A stretch of 64,000 bases of DNA from the NCBI RefSeq assembly GCF_963966145.1, contig NC_091046.1:35526001-35590000 (forward strand). The letters run 5' to 3'. Positions 44,567 through 56,900 of this stretch are shown piece after piece. Each line of letters starts with the position of its first letter. The stretch's first letter is position 1. The notes under the pieces were generated by a model. That model did not search any database and was not told the DNA's origin. It was given only the letters and a program-made list of their open reading frames with translations. The position numbers and the translations under genes are program-made. This DNA comes from Tenebrio molitor. Taxonomy: Eukaryota; Arthropoda; Insecta; Coleoptera; Tenebrionidae.

Positions 44567-44855
44567 TGTTGGGTCCCGTTAGTCGGTACCGCTCGGGAAT
44601 TGTCGGACGGTACCGCTATCCACCCTCACGAGGGGGTTGCGAAAGTTGCGAGAGTCTTGTGACGCGACACTCTCATCTCATTCAGTAAGATAAGTAGTCA
44701 TGTAATAGCACGAAGTAATAGTCAGTACCGAGAGTACTACTCGTATGTACAGCAATGTAACAAGTAACAATAATTACACGTAGTACCTATATAAGTAAAC
44801 TACAAGTGCAGTTTAATTGTTCCCAATTGCGGGAACTGGTCCTTCGAGAAATTAA
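44567..44855 (+). mobile_element. LTR-like 289-bp insertion in LINE ORF2
   Basis: It starts TGTTGGGTCCCGTTAG and is flanked by AACGG (44562-44566 and 44856-44860). Removing it and one AACGG restores the ORF2 frame across YDALNGV|DWSFLS. It contains TATATAAG at about 44788. A TG start, 5-bp duplication and internal TATA suggest a solo LTR, but the right end is TTAA rather than CA, so this is uncertain. An 8-bp duplication AACGGTGT is an alternative reading. Confidence 0.6.
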
Positions 44856-46918
44856 AACGGTGTGGACTGGTCGTTTCTCTCTGCTTATGCAACTGTTGAG
44901 TGTGCTGTGTCTGATTTTTATTTAGTGTTGAATGAGGTGTTTCGCTGTCATGTGCCGCCGAGGGGTAGGTTCAATAGGAACTTGATTACTCTGTTGAAAA
45001 AGAAGAATAGGGCATGGAGGCGTTATAAGACAACCGGATCTGTCTACAGCTTTGAAACTTTTAAATCCTTAAGGCGGTGCTTTAAGGTGGATGTTGCCGC
45101 GGTGTATAGAGAATATGTCAGGCGAGTTAACAATGACATCAAAACAGATCCAAAGAAATTCTGGTCATTCCTGGATTCCTGGATTATGACAATGCTACTA
45201 TAACGGATCCCCAAATCATAGTTGATAGTTTTACTTCTCTTCCCTATGAGAATCTTACTCTGACGAGTGTTTCACACGATGATGTACTTAAAGCCATAAA
45301 TTGCCTTAAACCTAACATGACTAGTCGATCTGATGAGATACAAAGCCTTGTGATAAGGGATTGTACGGCGGTCTTCGCCGAGCCTTTGTGTTTCCTATTC
45401 AACCTAATATTAAAAACTAGTTGTTATCCTATGAGATGGAAGACTTTGGCTGTGCGCCCCATTCACAAAAATGATGACAAATCGGAGATTACCAACTACA
45501 GGCCTATTACCTTAATCAGTAACTTTGCGAAGGTCTTTGAATATGTCCTGTATAATTCCTCACTCCATTATGTCTCTCACAAGCTATCTCCCAATCAGCA
45601 TGGCTTCACAAAGTGTCGGTCTACCGAACGAACCAGGTGTCGATCAGTCAGTATTTATCTGATGCATTAGATAACCATTCCCAAGTTGATGTAGTTTACA
45701 CGGATTTCTCGAAGGCCTTCGACAGGATTGATCATGGTCTTTTCTTGATCAAATTGGAGTCATTCAGTTTTTCGGATAGTCTTGTGAAGCTAATAAGGTC
45801 TTATTTAAGCGATCGATTTATGTACGTGGGAGTGAATGGGTATGGGTCTAAGTCGTTTAAGTAGGAGTCCGGTGTTCCGCAGGGTTCGGTTTTGGGTGCG
45901 CTGTTTTTTAATATCTTTACGTACCGAACCTCTTGTTTGCTGATGACATGAAGATTTACCTTACGATAGACTCGATTGATGATGCTCTTCGACTTCAGGG
46001 CTATATTGAGGAGATCTCTAGAAGGTGTAAGTTAAATAATTTTGTTCTCAACCATCTTAAGTGTAGCAGTAGCATAGTTACATTCACAAGGAAGACCAAG
46101 CCTCTCCTATTTGACTATAAAATCAACGGCTCCATTCTAACAAGACGTGAGTCAATTAGAGATCTGGGTGTCATCTTCGACTCCAAATTATCCTTCGGCG
46201 AACACATTCGGACCATTGCGGGGACTGCTTTCAGGGCACTGGGTTTTGTTTTGCGTGCTGGTAGGGAATTCTCTGATGTCGCGACCCTGAGCTTCTGTAT
46301 ATCACCTATGTCAGTTCCCGGCTCGAGTATGCTTCCCTTGTATGGTCGCCGATATATGATGTTCACTCTTCTCTTCTGGAGCGAGTGCAACGCAGATTCC
46401 TGAAGAATGTAGTCTTCATGTTGAATGGTGCATATCCGCCTCGTCCACAAGGTCTTCTGCTCGGTGAGGTTGGTCTGCAGTCTCTGCTCGATAGACGCAT
46501 GGAGCATTCAGTGATCTTTTTGTTCAAATTGTTCAGAGGGCTGCAGGAATGTCCTCACGTTCTGGAGAGGATCAGTTTGAGGGTTAGCCGGTCGGGATCT
46601 AGGGTAAGGAGTGTTTTCTACATCGGTCAGCGCCACACGGACATCTGGCTCAAGTCACCTGTCACTCGATGCTGCGAAATTACCAGTGTCGAGGCCCACA
46701 TCGATATTTTTTGTTGCAGCATTTCGCAGATCAAAGAATTCTTCTCCATCTCCTCGTGAACCAGGACGATCCTACTCAGATGAGTGCTCGGTAGTTGTAG
46801 CCTGGGTGTTGGGATGCTCTGTGTGTAATGGTTGATGTGTTGTGATTGTGTTTTGTGTATCATTTTCTTTTTGGCAGGGCTTCTAATTGGGCGTCAACAA
46901 TAATAATAATAACATATA

Positions 46919-47661
46919 CAGTGCATTTTTTTTAACTGTTGCCATAGGGAATTGCATGGTAAAATTTATACCCCCTGTTAACTTTTGTTCTGATGAAAAT
47001 ATTCAAACCATTTTTGGAACAAAGTTGGAAGATTTTTTAAACTATCGGATAGATTACAATTCAATATCCTAAACTGTCGAAAAAGTTGTGAAAAAAATAT
47101 TTGAAAGCACGCCGGAATAATAGTACGTCGAGCGGCCGCCAGAATAGCGTCCTTGTCGGCTTAACCAGCAACTGCCTATCCCCACTTTTGATTTTTGTCA
47201 GTTTCATTTAAAAAATAAATAGCGAGATCTTCTCGTGGCTATGATTAAATATGTTTATAAAAAAAACCAAACGTAAAAACGTTAACGCACAAATAATTCA
47301 ACAAATTAACAGAAATTATTATCAAAGGAATTGTTCGAAATGTTTTTCTTCGACTATTTTGTAAGTGTCGCACTGTAATGGAATTTGGTCAGGTCATGGG
47401 TCAGGTGCTGGTTGAGTTGAGCCGACAGGGACGCTATTCTGGCGGCCGCTCGACGCACTATTATTCCGGCGCGCTTTAAAATTTTTTTTCACAACTTTTT
47501 CAACAGTTTAGGATATTGAATTGTAAACTATCCGATAGTTTAAAAAATCTTCCAACTTTGTTCCAAAAATGGTTTGAATATTTTCATCAGAACAAAAGTT
47601 AACAGGGGGTAAAAGTTTTACCATGCAATTCCCTATGGCAACAGTTAAAAAAAATGCACTG
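46919..47661. repeat. Long palindromic MITE, CAGTGCATTTTTTTTAACTG ends
   Basis: 743 bp flanked by TA (46917-46918 and 47662-47663). The arms of about 250 bp are nearly perfect, with shared blocks GTTGCCATAGGGAATTGCAT, ATGAAAATATTCAAACCATT, GGAATAATAGT and GAGCGGCCGCCAGAATAGCG. The loop is about 240 bp. It inserted at the end of the LINE poly-AAT tail. It belongs to one family with 16664-17418. Confidence 0.92.
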
Positions 47662-47983
47662 TATTTTTTTCTAAAAAATGACTTTTTTTTTCATTAAAAT
47701 TTTATTTGCTGTGTTTAATGTTTTGTTTGTCGGATATTCTTTGGCAAAGAATAACTTAAATAACACTTGTCAATACAACAAAAAATTCTAAGACAATGAA
47801 TTACTTAATTATATTAATAAAATTCAAAGTGAGTCGTTTTTTGTTCCGGTCAGTGTATAATTAAAAAATCTAGTATGTCTTTCATCAATGTGACATTGAG
47901 AATTTTAGCTTTTATTGAGCACAATCTGTAATTTTGATATTTTAAAATGTCAATTTTTTTTATATGTGGAAATTTTTTTTTAA

Positions 47984-50536
47984 ATGATGGAAAATCGACC
48001 TCCAACGGATCAAGGAACAACAAGGTTAGTGTCCACGTTATTAATATAGTATGTATTGCTTGTACGGTGAATCGAGTTTAATTTTTTTAGACCCTTCCTG
48101 TTGGTTCGTGGAACTGACGTAACCGGACATAAGAAACCCACGAAGTAAATATACTTATAAGTTATAACTATATATTCAAATTTAAACTTGAATTATAATA
48201 CAGTTATTTTGAAACTCTTGTACATGCAGTAAAGGGATATGTCGGTTCAGGAATCTTCGCAATGGGATTAGCTTACAGTAGCAGTGGAATCCTTCTAGGA
48301 CCAGTTATGATGTTAGCTATTGCTCTGATGAATTTACACTGCCAACACCTTCTTGTACTAGGAATTAAAAAAATATATTATTTCGTTATAACTCTATCGT
48401 TTGCAGATTAGGGCATGTATTAAAATAACCGATAAAGAACCTGTTGAAGTGTTGCCCAGTTTTGCTGAAACGGTGCAGTATACATTTGAAGACAGCAAAT
48501 CACAATTGTTGCAAAAATATTCTAAAAGATTTGGCATATTGACGGACGTGTTTCTCATTGTGGCAGAATATGGATTCTGTGTTGTTTATTTTATATTTGT
48601 CTCTAGACATCTTGGAGAGGTACTAATTACTTAAAAATTACTTTAGTATTTTTAAACAATTAAGTATCATTAACGTTTTGAAAATATAATACTCTAAGTA
48701 AGTGATTCGATTGTGGAATATGCTCCTAATACGCAGAAGCGGCATATTTTAGAAAATAGATTGTTTCTAGAAATTTTACTCAAGACTCTGGCTCCCTCCG
48801 CATATTCAGCGGCAAGTATGCCATTATGGGCAAAGCCTATGGAAGTCCAGTAGGACGCAGAAAAATTTACACGCTTAGGATATGTAATATTTACGAAGTT
48901 ACTCTCTTTTCTATATTTACATATTTTTATTTTAAAAACAATATCTTGTGGTTATAACGTGGTTATAACCCATTGTCGAAAGATCTAAGTTTATGATTTT
49001 TATTCAGGTTTTGTAAATTAAATCTATTTAGAATATGTAGGTATTTTCTGTGACGTTGTTCTAAAATAACACTAAAATCTGACTCGTCATTGAAATTTTC
49101 TAACATTTTTCCATCTGTGTGCTTTCTTATTCTGGACTACAGTAAGGATAAAACGACAAAGAATAGATTCAATGTATTGTTTGTCCCAAATGACCCCACT
49201 TAGTGTCTTCGGGATCTCATTCTATATGCAACTTTTCTTTTAAAATTAATATTTTTGTTATAATAGAGATTATTCCAAAACAGTAGCTTTTTTTAGAAAA
49301 CATATTGTCCTACTTTTTTATGTTTAAGTAAATATTAGGAAATCTATCTTTATATTGAAGTTTTTGTTGCGGTAAATTATAAATAACTCATATTTCCAAA
49401 GATTGTGATTAACATGTTGATCTTCTTGTATATTTTTATTTTGTTATTCGATAATCGGATCATTTCGTTCATTAATTGTGGGGTTAAAGGATGATCTCTT
49501 AATTTTACAGATTTCAGCTGCTCATGGATGGGATCCAGGTTATCGAGTAATACTTGCCATAATCTTAATCCCTATGTTGCTTACTACATTTCTCGGAAGT
49601 TTAAAATTACTAATGCCAGTGTCACTAATCGCCAATGTAATAATGTGGGTAGGAATCGTCCTGATTTTGTATTTTTCATCTTTAAACTTACCACCCTTAA
49701 GTGAGAGAGATTTGATATCACATGTCGAACGACTTCCTCTATTTTTTGGTATAGTACTCTTCGCATTTGAAGGAATAACATTTGTTAAGTAGTGTGTCAG
49801 TGTTCTGTCCTCATCTGATTGCTTGATTTGTAGATTATCCCGTTACGGATGGAAATGAAAAACCCTGATTCATTTACGTCGCGATGTGGTGTTCTCAATA
49901 TGACCATGATAATTGTGATCAGTCTGTATTTACTTGTCGGTTTCCTTGCTTACTGGCAGTGGGGAGACGAAGTACAAGGAAGCGCTTTTTTAAACATGCC
50001 TGAATCAGAACCGTAATATTTTCTTGTGGTAAAAAGTGAAAAATAAGAAAACGATTTTTAGATTATCGCAAGCTACCAAAATTCTTATATCTCTCGGCGT
50101 AATGCTGACGTACGCTCTTCACATGTACATTCCTTTTGAAATTGCGTACCCAAGATTTTACAGAAAATGGGGACCTTCTAATCATCCGACAGTGATAATA
50201 TACATATATAGAACAATTGCAGTCTTGGTAACATGTACAGTTCCAAGAGAAATGTTGAAACTAAACTAATTCGATTTGCTTTTAGATGGAATCGCTAACA
50301 TCAGTTCCAATTTAGGAATGTTTATTTCGCTGGTTGGAGCTTTAACTGGAGCCGTATTGGCTATGCTTTTACCTGTACTTCTAGAACTTGTGATGCTTTA
50401 CGGTGACCTGACCTATTTCGTCATTATCAAAGACGTTTTCATAATCGTGGTTGCCATCGCCGCTGCAATAACTGGAACAATTTTATCCATAATGGACATC
50501 GTGAAGGATTATACTGAAGAAAGCGAAGAAAAATGA
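47984..50536 (+). CDS. Transporter E: PAT/SLC36-type amino-acid transporter, complete
   Basis: Exons 47984-48024, 48091-48144, 48204-48354, 48407-48619, 49511-49783, 49834-50012, 50062-50234 and 50286-50536 join to 444 residues ending in TGA. TM1 has GYVGSGIFAMGLAYSSSG, TM3 EYGFCVVYFIFVSRHLGE, the TM6 junction AFEGITFIIPLRMEMKNP, TM8 YALHMYIPFEIAYPRFYR, and the tail KDYTEESEEK. It differs from D at only a handful of residues (for example SQLLQKYSKRFG against SQWLQKYSKGFG). Unlike D, it keeps the upstream block shared with B and C. Its stop lies about 370 bases from the stop of the Z-disc gene, which reads toward it. Confidence 0.9.
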
Positions 50537-50908
50537 TTAAAACTTTTTTTAATATATTAACATTAAAATTGAACAGTTTGTATTGTGTTGTGTATAATAG
50601 CACTCAAAAAGCAAAAACTAGTTTTATCTATTCAAAAACTGTAGACACCTGCTTTGGCAAGTTTTAAAATGTATTATTCAATCCGTTCTTGAGACCGAAC
50701 AATGTCTGTTATAAATTAATCTGCATTACATTTTTAATATTAGTACCAATCATTTATATACATAAAATATGATGAACATGATTATGTTATGTTAAAATAA
50801 TAAATTCACACATTTCAATTCTACAATTCCCAAGGGATTGAGGCGAAATGAAATCATGATAACAGCAATAAATTATAACAAAAAATCTGCTCTGCTCCCG
50901 CTGAGTTA

Positions 50909-53900
50909 TTAGAAATCAGAGTAGGATCCCGAGGGTTTGTCAAATGTGATTGGTCTGTAATAATTTGGACTTTGACCCCAGCCTCTTGGAGCAGTATTGT
51001 AATTTTGCCATGCGTTGTAGCTGCTTCTTGGAGGTGGTTGCGGTGGGGCAACGGAGGGTTCGGCGAATGCGGTTTGTGCCTTATATGCCGGAGTGTTGAA
51101 GTCCGTCAATGGACTGTCAGTTTCCTTAGGAACAAACACCTGCGGAGCTACGTTTGGTTTATAACTTGGAGATAGTGGTGGTTTTGGTTTTGATCTTGGA
51201 AGAGTATTAGAGCCTAAAAGAATCAGCGCACATTAGATATGCAAAAATGATGTTTTGAATTATAAAAAATGAAATTAATATACACATGGATGTGATTATA
51301 CAATGAGGGAAAATTAATCAAACAAGATAACATTCAGGGAACACTAGCTTGCTTGCCTTCTTCTCCGTTCTCGTTAATGTGAACTATATTCTCTTCTCGA
51401 AAAGCAGATGATGACTGAAATTGGGACTTTTGGGAGGTGTATTTACAAAAGGAACTGTTTTCGGATTGTTGCAAGTTTGTTATTTGTTCCAAAGGGTAAT
51501 ATTGTGTTTCTACTTTTGCGTTCGCTATGTAGTACAAATTGTCAAATTCTTGTTCGGCAACTTGCAAAATTTCCTCCTGGTTGGTGGAAAGTTTTTGCTC
51601 TGAAATATTGTGTGATGAGTCTGAATGTTCAATATATTTGCTGCTTAATTTTTCTACAACAGTCGGTGATGGCTCTCGTATTTGTTTGTAACGGAATACC
51701 GGCATGGACGATTGTTCAAAATTCTTTATCAACGACTTAACGGGAATTTTTTGATAATCTTCTTCCTGGCTTAGTAAGGTTACTTCGCCGTTCTGACTGA
51801 TTTCCACACTTGATTGGCTCAAGTTAGACTTTGCCTCCATTACTTGAGAGTTAAATTTGTTATCGCTATTGTTAGAAACGAAACACTTCGAAGTGTAATA
51901 ATTGGTTTCGTTGTCTTTAGGATAAACAATTTCTTCTTGAACGGTTTGATAGTCAACGTGGTATTCTCTTTCTTGCTGATAGAAAACTTTTTCGACTTCT
52001 TCATTTTTGCTGGGACGGATAGTTTCAACTTGAGCTACCTCATTGTTTAAAAATTGTGTCGATAATTTTGACTGATCGCTTGATTTTTCCTCAAAAACTT
52101 TTTCTGTTTTTTCAAGTTTAAACTTAGGCTCCAGCCCAGATGTCTTATCAATTTGTTTAGTGACTTCCCTTGATCTTTTCCCTTGAATTGATTTTTGACG
52201 CCCTGAAAGAGCTTTCTGAAGTTCATTATTTATATTTGCTTGACCAAAGATTGGACGAGCACCAATTATAGTTTCAGGTGGTTTTTTGCGTTTTTGTGAA
52301 TTTTCTTGTTCTTCTTCTTTAGTTTCAACCTGTGTAATGGTTTTACTTAGACATATATTTTTACACTGCACAGTATTTTGTATGTCAACATCTCTTACAT
52401 CATTTACATTTTCATTAGATATTTGCCTACTAGAGATATCTTCATTTGTTGCTACAAATGTCTCTCTTTGCTCTTCTTTTACTCTTTCTTCCGTAAAATT
52501 ATTACATTTTGAAAGAGACTCGTCTTTTTGAGATATTATCAATGTTTCTCCTTCTCTGGCTTTTTTCATATTTTGTAATATTTTAGTAACTTCACTTTCA
52601 TCTTGTTTAATTCCACTCTGAACAGATTGTGTAAATTCCACCAATTTTTTGTCAGCTTCATCATACGCTGTCTGAATCCCTTGTAGTTCCGTAAAGCAAC
52701 TCTTCTGAGATTTAATCACTTCCGATTTTTCTTTGTTTCCTAGAAGCGTTATTTTTCTCATTTGCTCTTCATGTTTAGGATTTTTTGGTTCTTCTTCAAC
52801 TTCTCTGAGAAGAATGACTTTCTTTGGAAGTTTAGTTCCTTCAGTGTCTGTTAAAGGTGTTTCGCTTCTCGATTTAGGTACGTATACAGGAAATGGAGAA
52901 CAGGATCGACTTGCATTAAAGTGTCCTTGACTTTCAAATATCTCTGATTGCAAAGTTCTAACGTTGCTTGCAGTAGCTGAGAAAAAACTATGCTCGACAA
53001 CTTTGTTTTCGGTATCGGGTAGTGCATATCTAAATTCCGGTTTTACAGCTTGTTGAGGAACTGTTGAAGGTAATTCGTGAAGTTTGTATTTCTTATCCAT
53101 AGTTACAGATTCGTATTTGGACAACGTAGATGATTTAATGAACGATTCTTCACTTTTTGCTAAATATTTGGAGATATTAGGAATACTTGGAAAGGGCAAA
53201 GGTGTTTTGTTTTTGTCTTCTACAACTGCACTTTCTTGATAACTCGTAGAACTAAAGTCTACTTCTTTGCTGCTTGTTGATAAGTTTTTATCATCTATAG
53301 TGACCTGAAATGGTTGTGGACTAGTTCGTAATTTAACAACATCTTGTTCTAATATTTCAGGATTAAACGTAACGTCAGGAATTGCTGGAAATGGAGAAAC
53401 AGGTCGAAGAGATTGTTGCTGCTGAACCTTAACAACATCCGATTCTAATAATTCTTGTTCTAGTGATACATCAGGTATCGCAGGAAACGGTGAAGCAGCT
53501 CTTTCGGCTTTTTTCTGTTTTAATAAATCTTCTGCTTCTGCTTTAGAATCTGTTTTTGGTAATAGAAAGGATGGAGTTATGGGACGTATTACTTTTGGAT
53601 CTACAGGAGTATCTATTAAAACATCTGGGTTAGTTGATACGTCTGGAATATCGGGAAAAGGCGATTTAGACCTCTCTTCTGTTGGAGCAGATGATTTAAT
53701 GATGTTAGTTAGAGCAACATTGATGCTACCTGTATCAAAGCATAAGCATTAAATCATTTGCGAAGCCTACTAACTATTATTACCAGTATTAATCACTTAC
53801 CGTATGTTTGTTGCTTCGTTGCTGCAGAAGAATTCCAAGCTTGCGGTAAGGCGGGTTTGTACAAGTCAACATTGCTTACTCCTTTTTGTAGATTATCAAC

Positions 53901-56900
53901 AATTCGGTTTATGCTACTGCTGTTGTAAGCAGGATTATGCGAAAAAACTTTTTGATTAGATTCAGCCTTTGGTGCTGTCCAAGATGTCAAGGCATCGTTT
54001 TTGAGAGCGGCTTCATAAGAATCAACGACAGGTGCCACGTAATTTCCTCGAGTTGGCCACGCTGGAGGTAAGTCTTGGAAGGCTGCGTCCACTGATCCCG
54101 TTTCCAGAGCCGCATCCCACGGCGACTTTACCAACTTGACGCGGGGACGCGTAAATTTCTCCTGTTTAATACGAGTATGAATGCGAATGTTATTCGGTAT
54201 TAACAAAATCAGTCGTTTACTTGAATCTCGTCCAGTTTTTCCTTATGTTGTATCCTTTGCGCCGTTTCCGGTAAATAGCTTGGAGGCGGGAAGCTACTAA
54301 TAGGAGGCAGAGGTGACAGTATTGGTGTGGGCGATGGTGCTATATCTGGTATTGATGACGGCCGTGTCCCGTTTGTCTCACCCACAACCCATTTTTCCGA
54401 GCGCTTACGTCGCTTTGCAAACAATTCGGCACCTATTATTTGTACTGTTAAAACAAGTGAATGCCAAAAATGCGGCTTATACCTTTTCCTTTGGGTGAAT
54501 TCAGATCTTTTACGATATTGAGGCACACATCTGGTGAGAGTGCAGGTTCGATGGTGTATCCTTGTCGTCTTAAAGAGTTGATATCTTGAATTTGGCCATG
54601 AGGATTCATTACCAACTTTAAAGGGTCCTTTGACTCAGCACTTTCTGAGATGTATTCAGAACTGTTTTCGGTTGTTATTCCTGCATAACAGAAAACACTA
54701 ATTTATTAAATTCTTTTTTTTTTTGCTAATTCACTAATGCTTTTAAGTAGTATTTTGAAATCTCTTTTATTAAATACCTTTATCCAAATAGGCAAACATT
54801 AGCGCATATTTTTTTCAAATAAATTTCAGCTATTTCAATCCAAGAGTGATACTAAAAATTTTCCAGGAAAAAACGTTACAAAAGTACAAGAGTAATTTCA
54901 ACAAACATCGCAGATAAAATAGTCCAATCAATAGGTGGGTTTACCTTCCAAGAGGTACAGAAAAGTTTATACTCGGCAGGTATCTTCAGATCGGCATATT
55001 ATTAAAATTTCTGAGTTTGCGACCGTGAGGGGTTGCCGTGGGGTTGCCGCTTGCGCCGCCATATTGGAGAATGGGGGTGGAAAATCACTTTTTTGCGATT
55101 ATTTCATTATCGATGCGAGATACGTCCATTTATGAAAATTATAAAGAAATGTAGAGCATCCGATTATCTACATATTTTCTTGTTTACATTTTTATTTCAG
55201 ATCAATAGTTTTTTAATTACAGCATGTAGAAATTGAGCTTTTTTTGTACTTTTTACACTTTTCCACACCACCATAGAGTAGCATGCAATTTTAATCGCTT
55301 TTGACAGATGACAGAGTAGCAAGACGATTTATTCGCGATAAACATTTTTGATTGGATGAAAGCAAGCGCTCTGATTGGCTGAATACGCACGTTTGATGTA
55401 CGCGGGAATTAATCGTAAAAGTGATTTGTTGCATATCGTAATTAAAATACCTACCACTGTTTTAAACGAAAAATCTCATTCGCTTGATTAATTCGGGCTA
55501 CGCCCTCGTAATCAAACTGCAAATTCATGAAAAAAAGTATGACTTTCATAACTAGTTGTACGAATAACTATTTCCACCCCATTTGCAATAAGGCGGCGCG
55601 AGCGGCAACAAGGTCGCAAACTCTACACATGTAAATATCAGAAATGTATCAGAAATTGAAATCCCAATCATCATTACTGTAGTAATAGACAGCTTCAACT
55701 CTCTGGCGAGATTTGGATTACTTGAACATTCTAACGGTGTTATTCCCGAAAAATATCAGTCCATCCAAAATTTTGCATGTTTAGAATTTACCTACTAAGG
55801 GGGTCATTCACGAAACTCGGTAAGGCTCGATAAGGCGTTGCAAATTCAAAACCATGACAACCGACATTGTTGAAGCATTGTATTTGCCGTTTCGTTAACG
55901 ATTTGCAAATTTACAAAGTTTCGTGAATATCCCCCTATGATATAAAAACAATTTTTGTTATCTAAACCCCTTGTCCACTGGATCACATAAGTCGCTTTAA
56001 TTCTTATTAATTATTTTGATTTTCGCTTTCCTGTTTTTATTATACCATCATTACCATCTGTTGTAGTAGACACTAGCTCAGTATAAATGACTGAAGCAGT
56101 GGATTCGCATTTTGAACAAGTTAGCGTTTTCGAAATTTAGTGTTATTGTGAATAGTCGACATTGTAAACGGGATTTTACAAAATAATGATGAAACAAGTT
56201 ATACTAATGACTAATGGGAATTAATTTTGTAATCCATTTCGAAAATAAGTTGTCACAATAAATGTATTTCAGTAGTAAAAATCAATTTTAAAAATAAAGC
56301 GTGATAATGACAACTTTGTTTTATTTGACTTTTGGTTTGGCATATTTGAATTTGTAAATCGGGTAAATCGTAAAACTTAAAATATGTTGCCAACCTAACT
56401 AAAAAAAATGACAAATATTTATAGTAACTGGCACATTACTAGCATTTTAAATTGCTCTTCCAAGTTGTAATCTATACAGTTCAATTTTCATTTTTCTTTT
56501 TTTATCTGATATCTGTTTTGGAATCACTATTACCTCTACTTGTAGCGATTGTTAAACCGTATTTTAATCAACATTTTAATGAATTTCAATTTCTGTTTCT
56601 GTTCAAGCATTTTCTTCTAATTTGTGTCGATTTTATTTAAATGTATTATCATGTAAGTTACTGTATATTCATTGCACTTACGCTTCATTAGAAATCCCCT
56701 CTAAAACTTCTCAATTTTTTTCTTGTTTCGTAGTTTTAACAGTCATGCGATTTATAAGCAAAAATTGTAATTTTTTAGAATATCAGGTGGTAAGAAAAAA
56801 GGAGGCGTGTGTTAAACTATAAGCGGACTACAAAACATCAATTAATAAGTTTAACATTTGAAACCTGAAATAGTAGATATATTATTATACGAGACGCTTT

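Larger units (their letters stand above)
42940..46912 (+). mobile_element. Jockey/CR1-like LINE, 5'-truncated and degenerate
   Basis: ORF1 (with zinc knuckles) is followed by ORF2 pieces: endonuclease (YYQNVRGLGIKTH, ALTETWLHEG), reverse transcriptase (RPITLISNFAKVFEYVLY, VYTDFSKAFDRIDHGLF, SGVPQGSVLGALFF, FADDMKIY) and a C-terminal region. It ends in an (AAT)n tail at about 46898-46912. Frameshifts lie near 43095, 45180, 45620 and 45920, an endonuclease deletion near 44370, and an LTR-like insertion at 44567-44855. The clade is inferred from the RT motifs only. Confidence 0.88.

Noticed and set aside
54445..54482. 38-nt intron in the Z-disc gene
   Set aside because: The acceptor 12 bases further on gives a normal 50-nt intron and the conserved KGKGAELFAKR reading, so the longer intron was used.
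56452..56822. Phe/Leu-rich plus-strand frames that look like membrane peptides
   Set aside because: They come from T-rich intron sequence; there is no start context, splice support or similarity.
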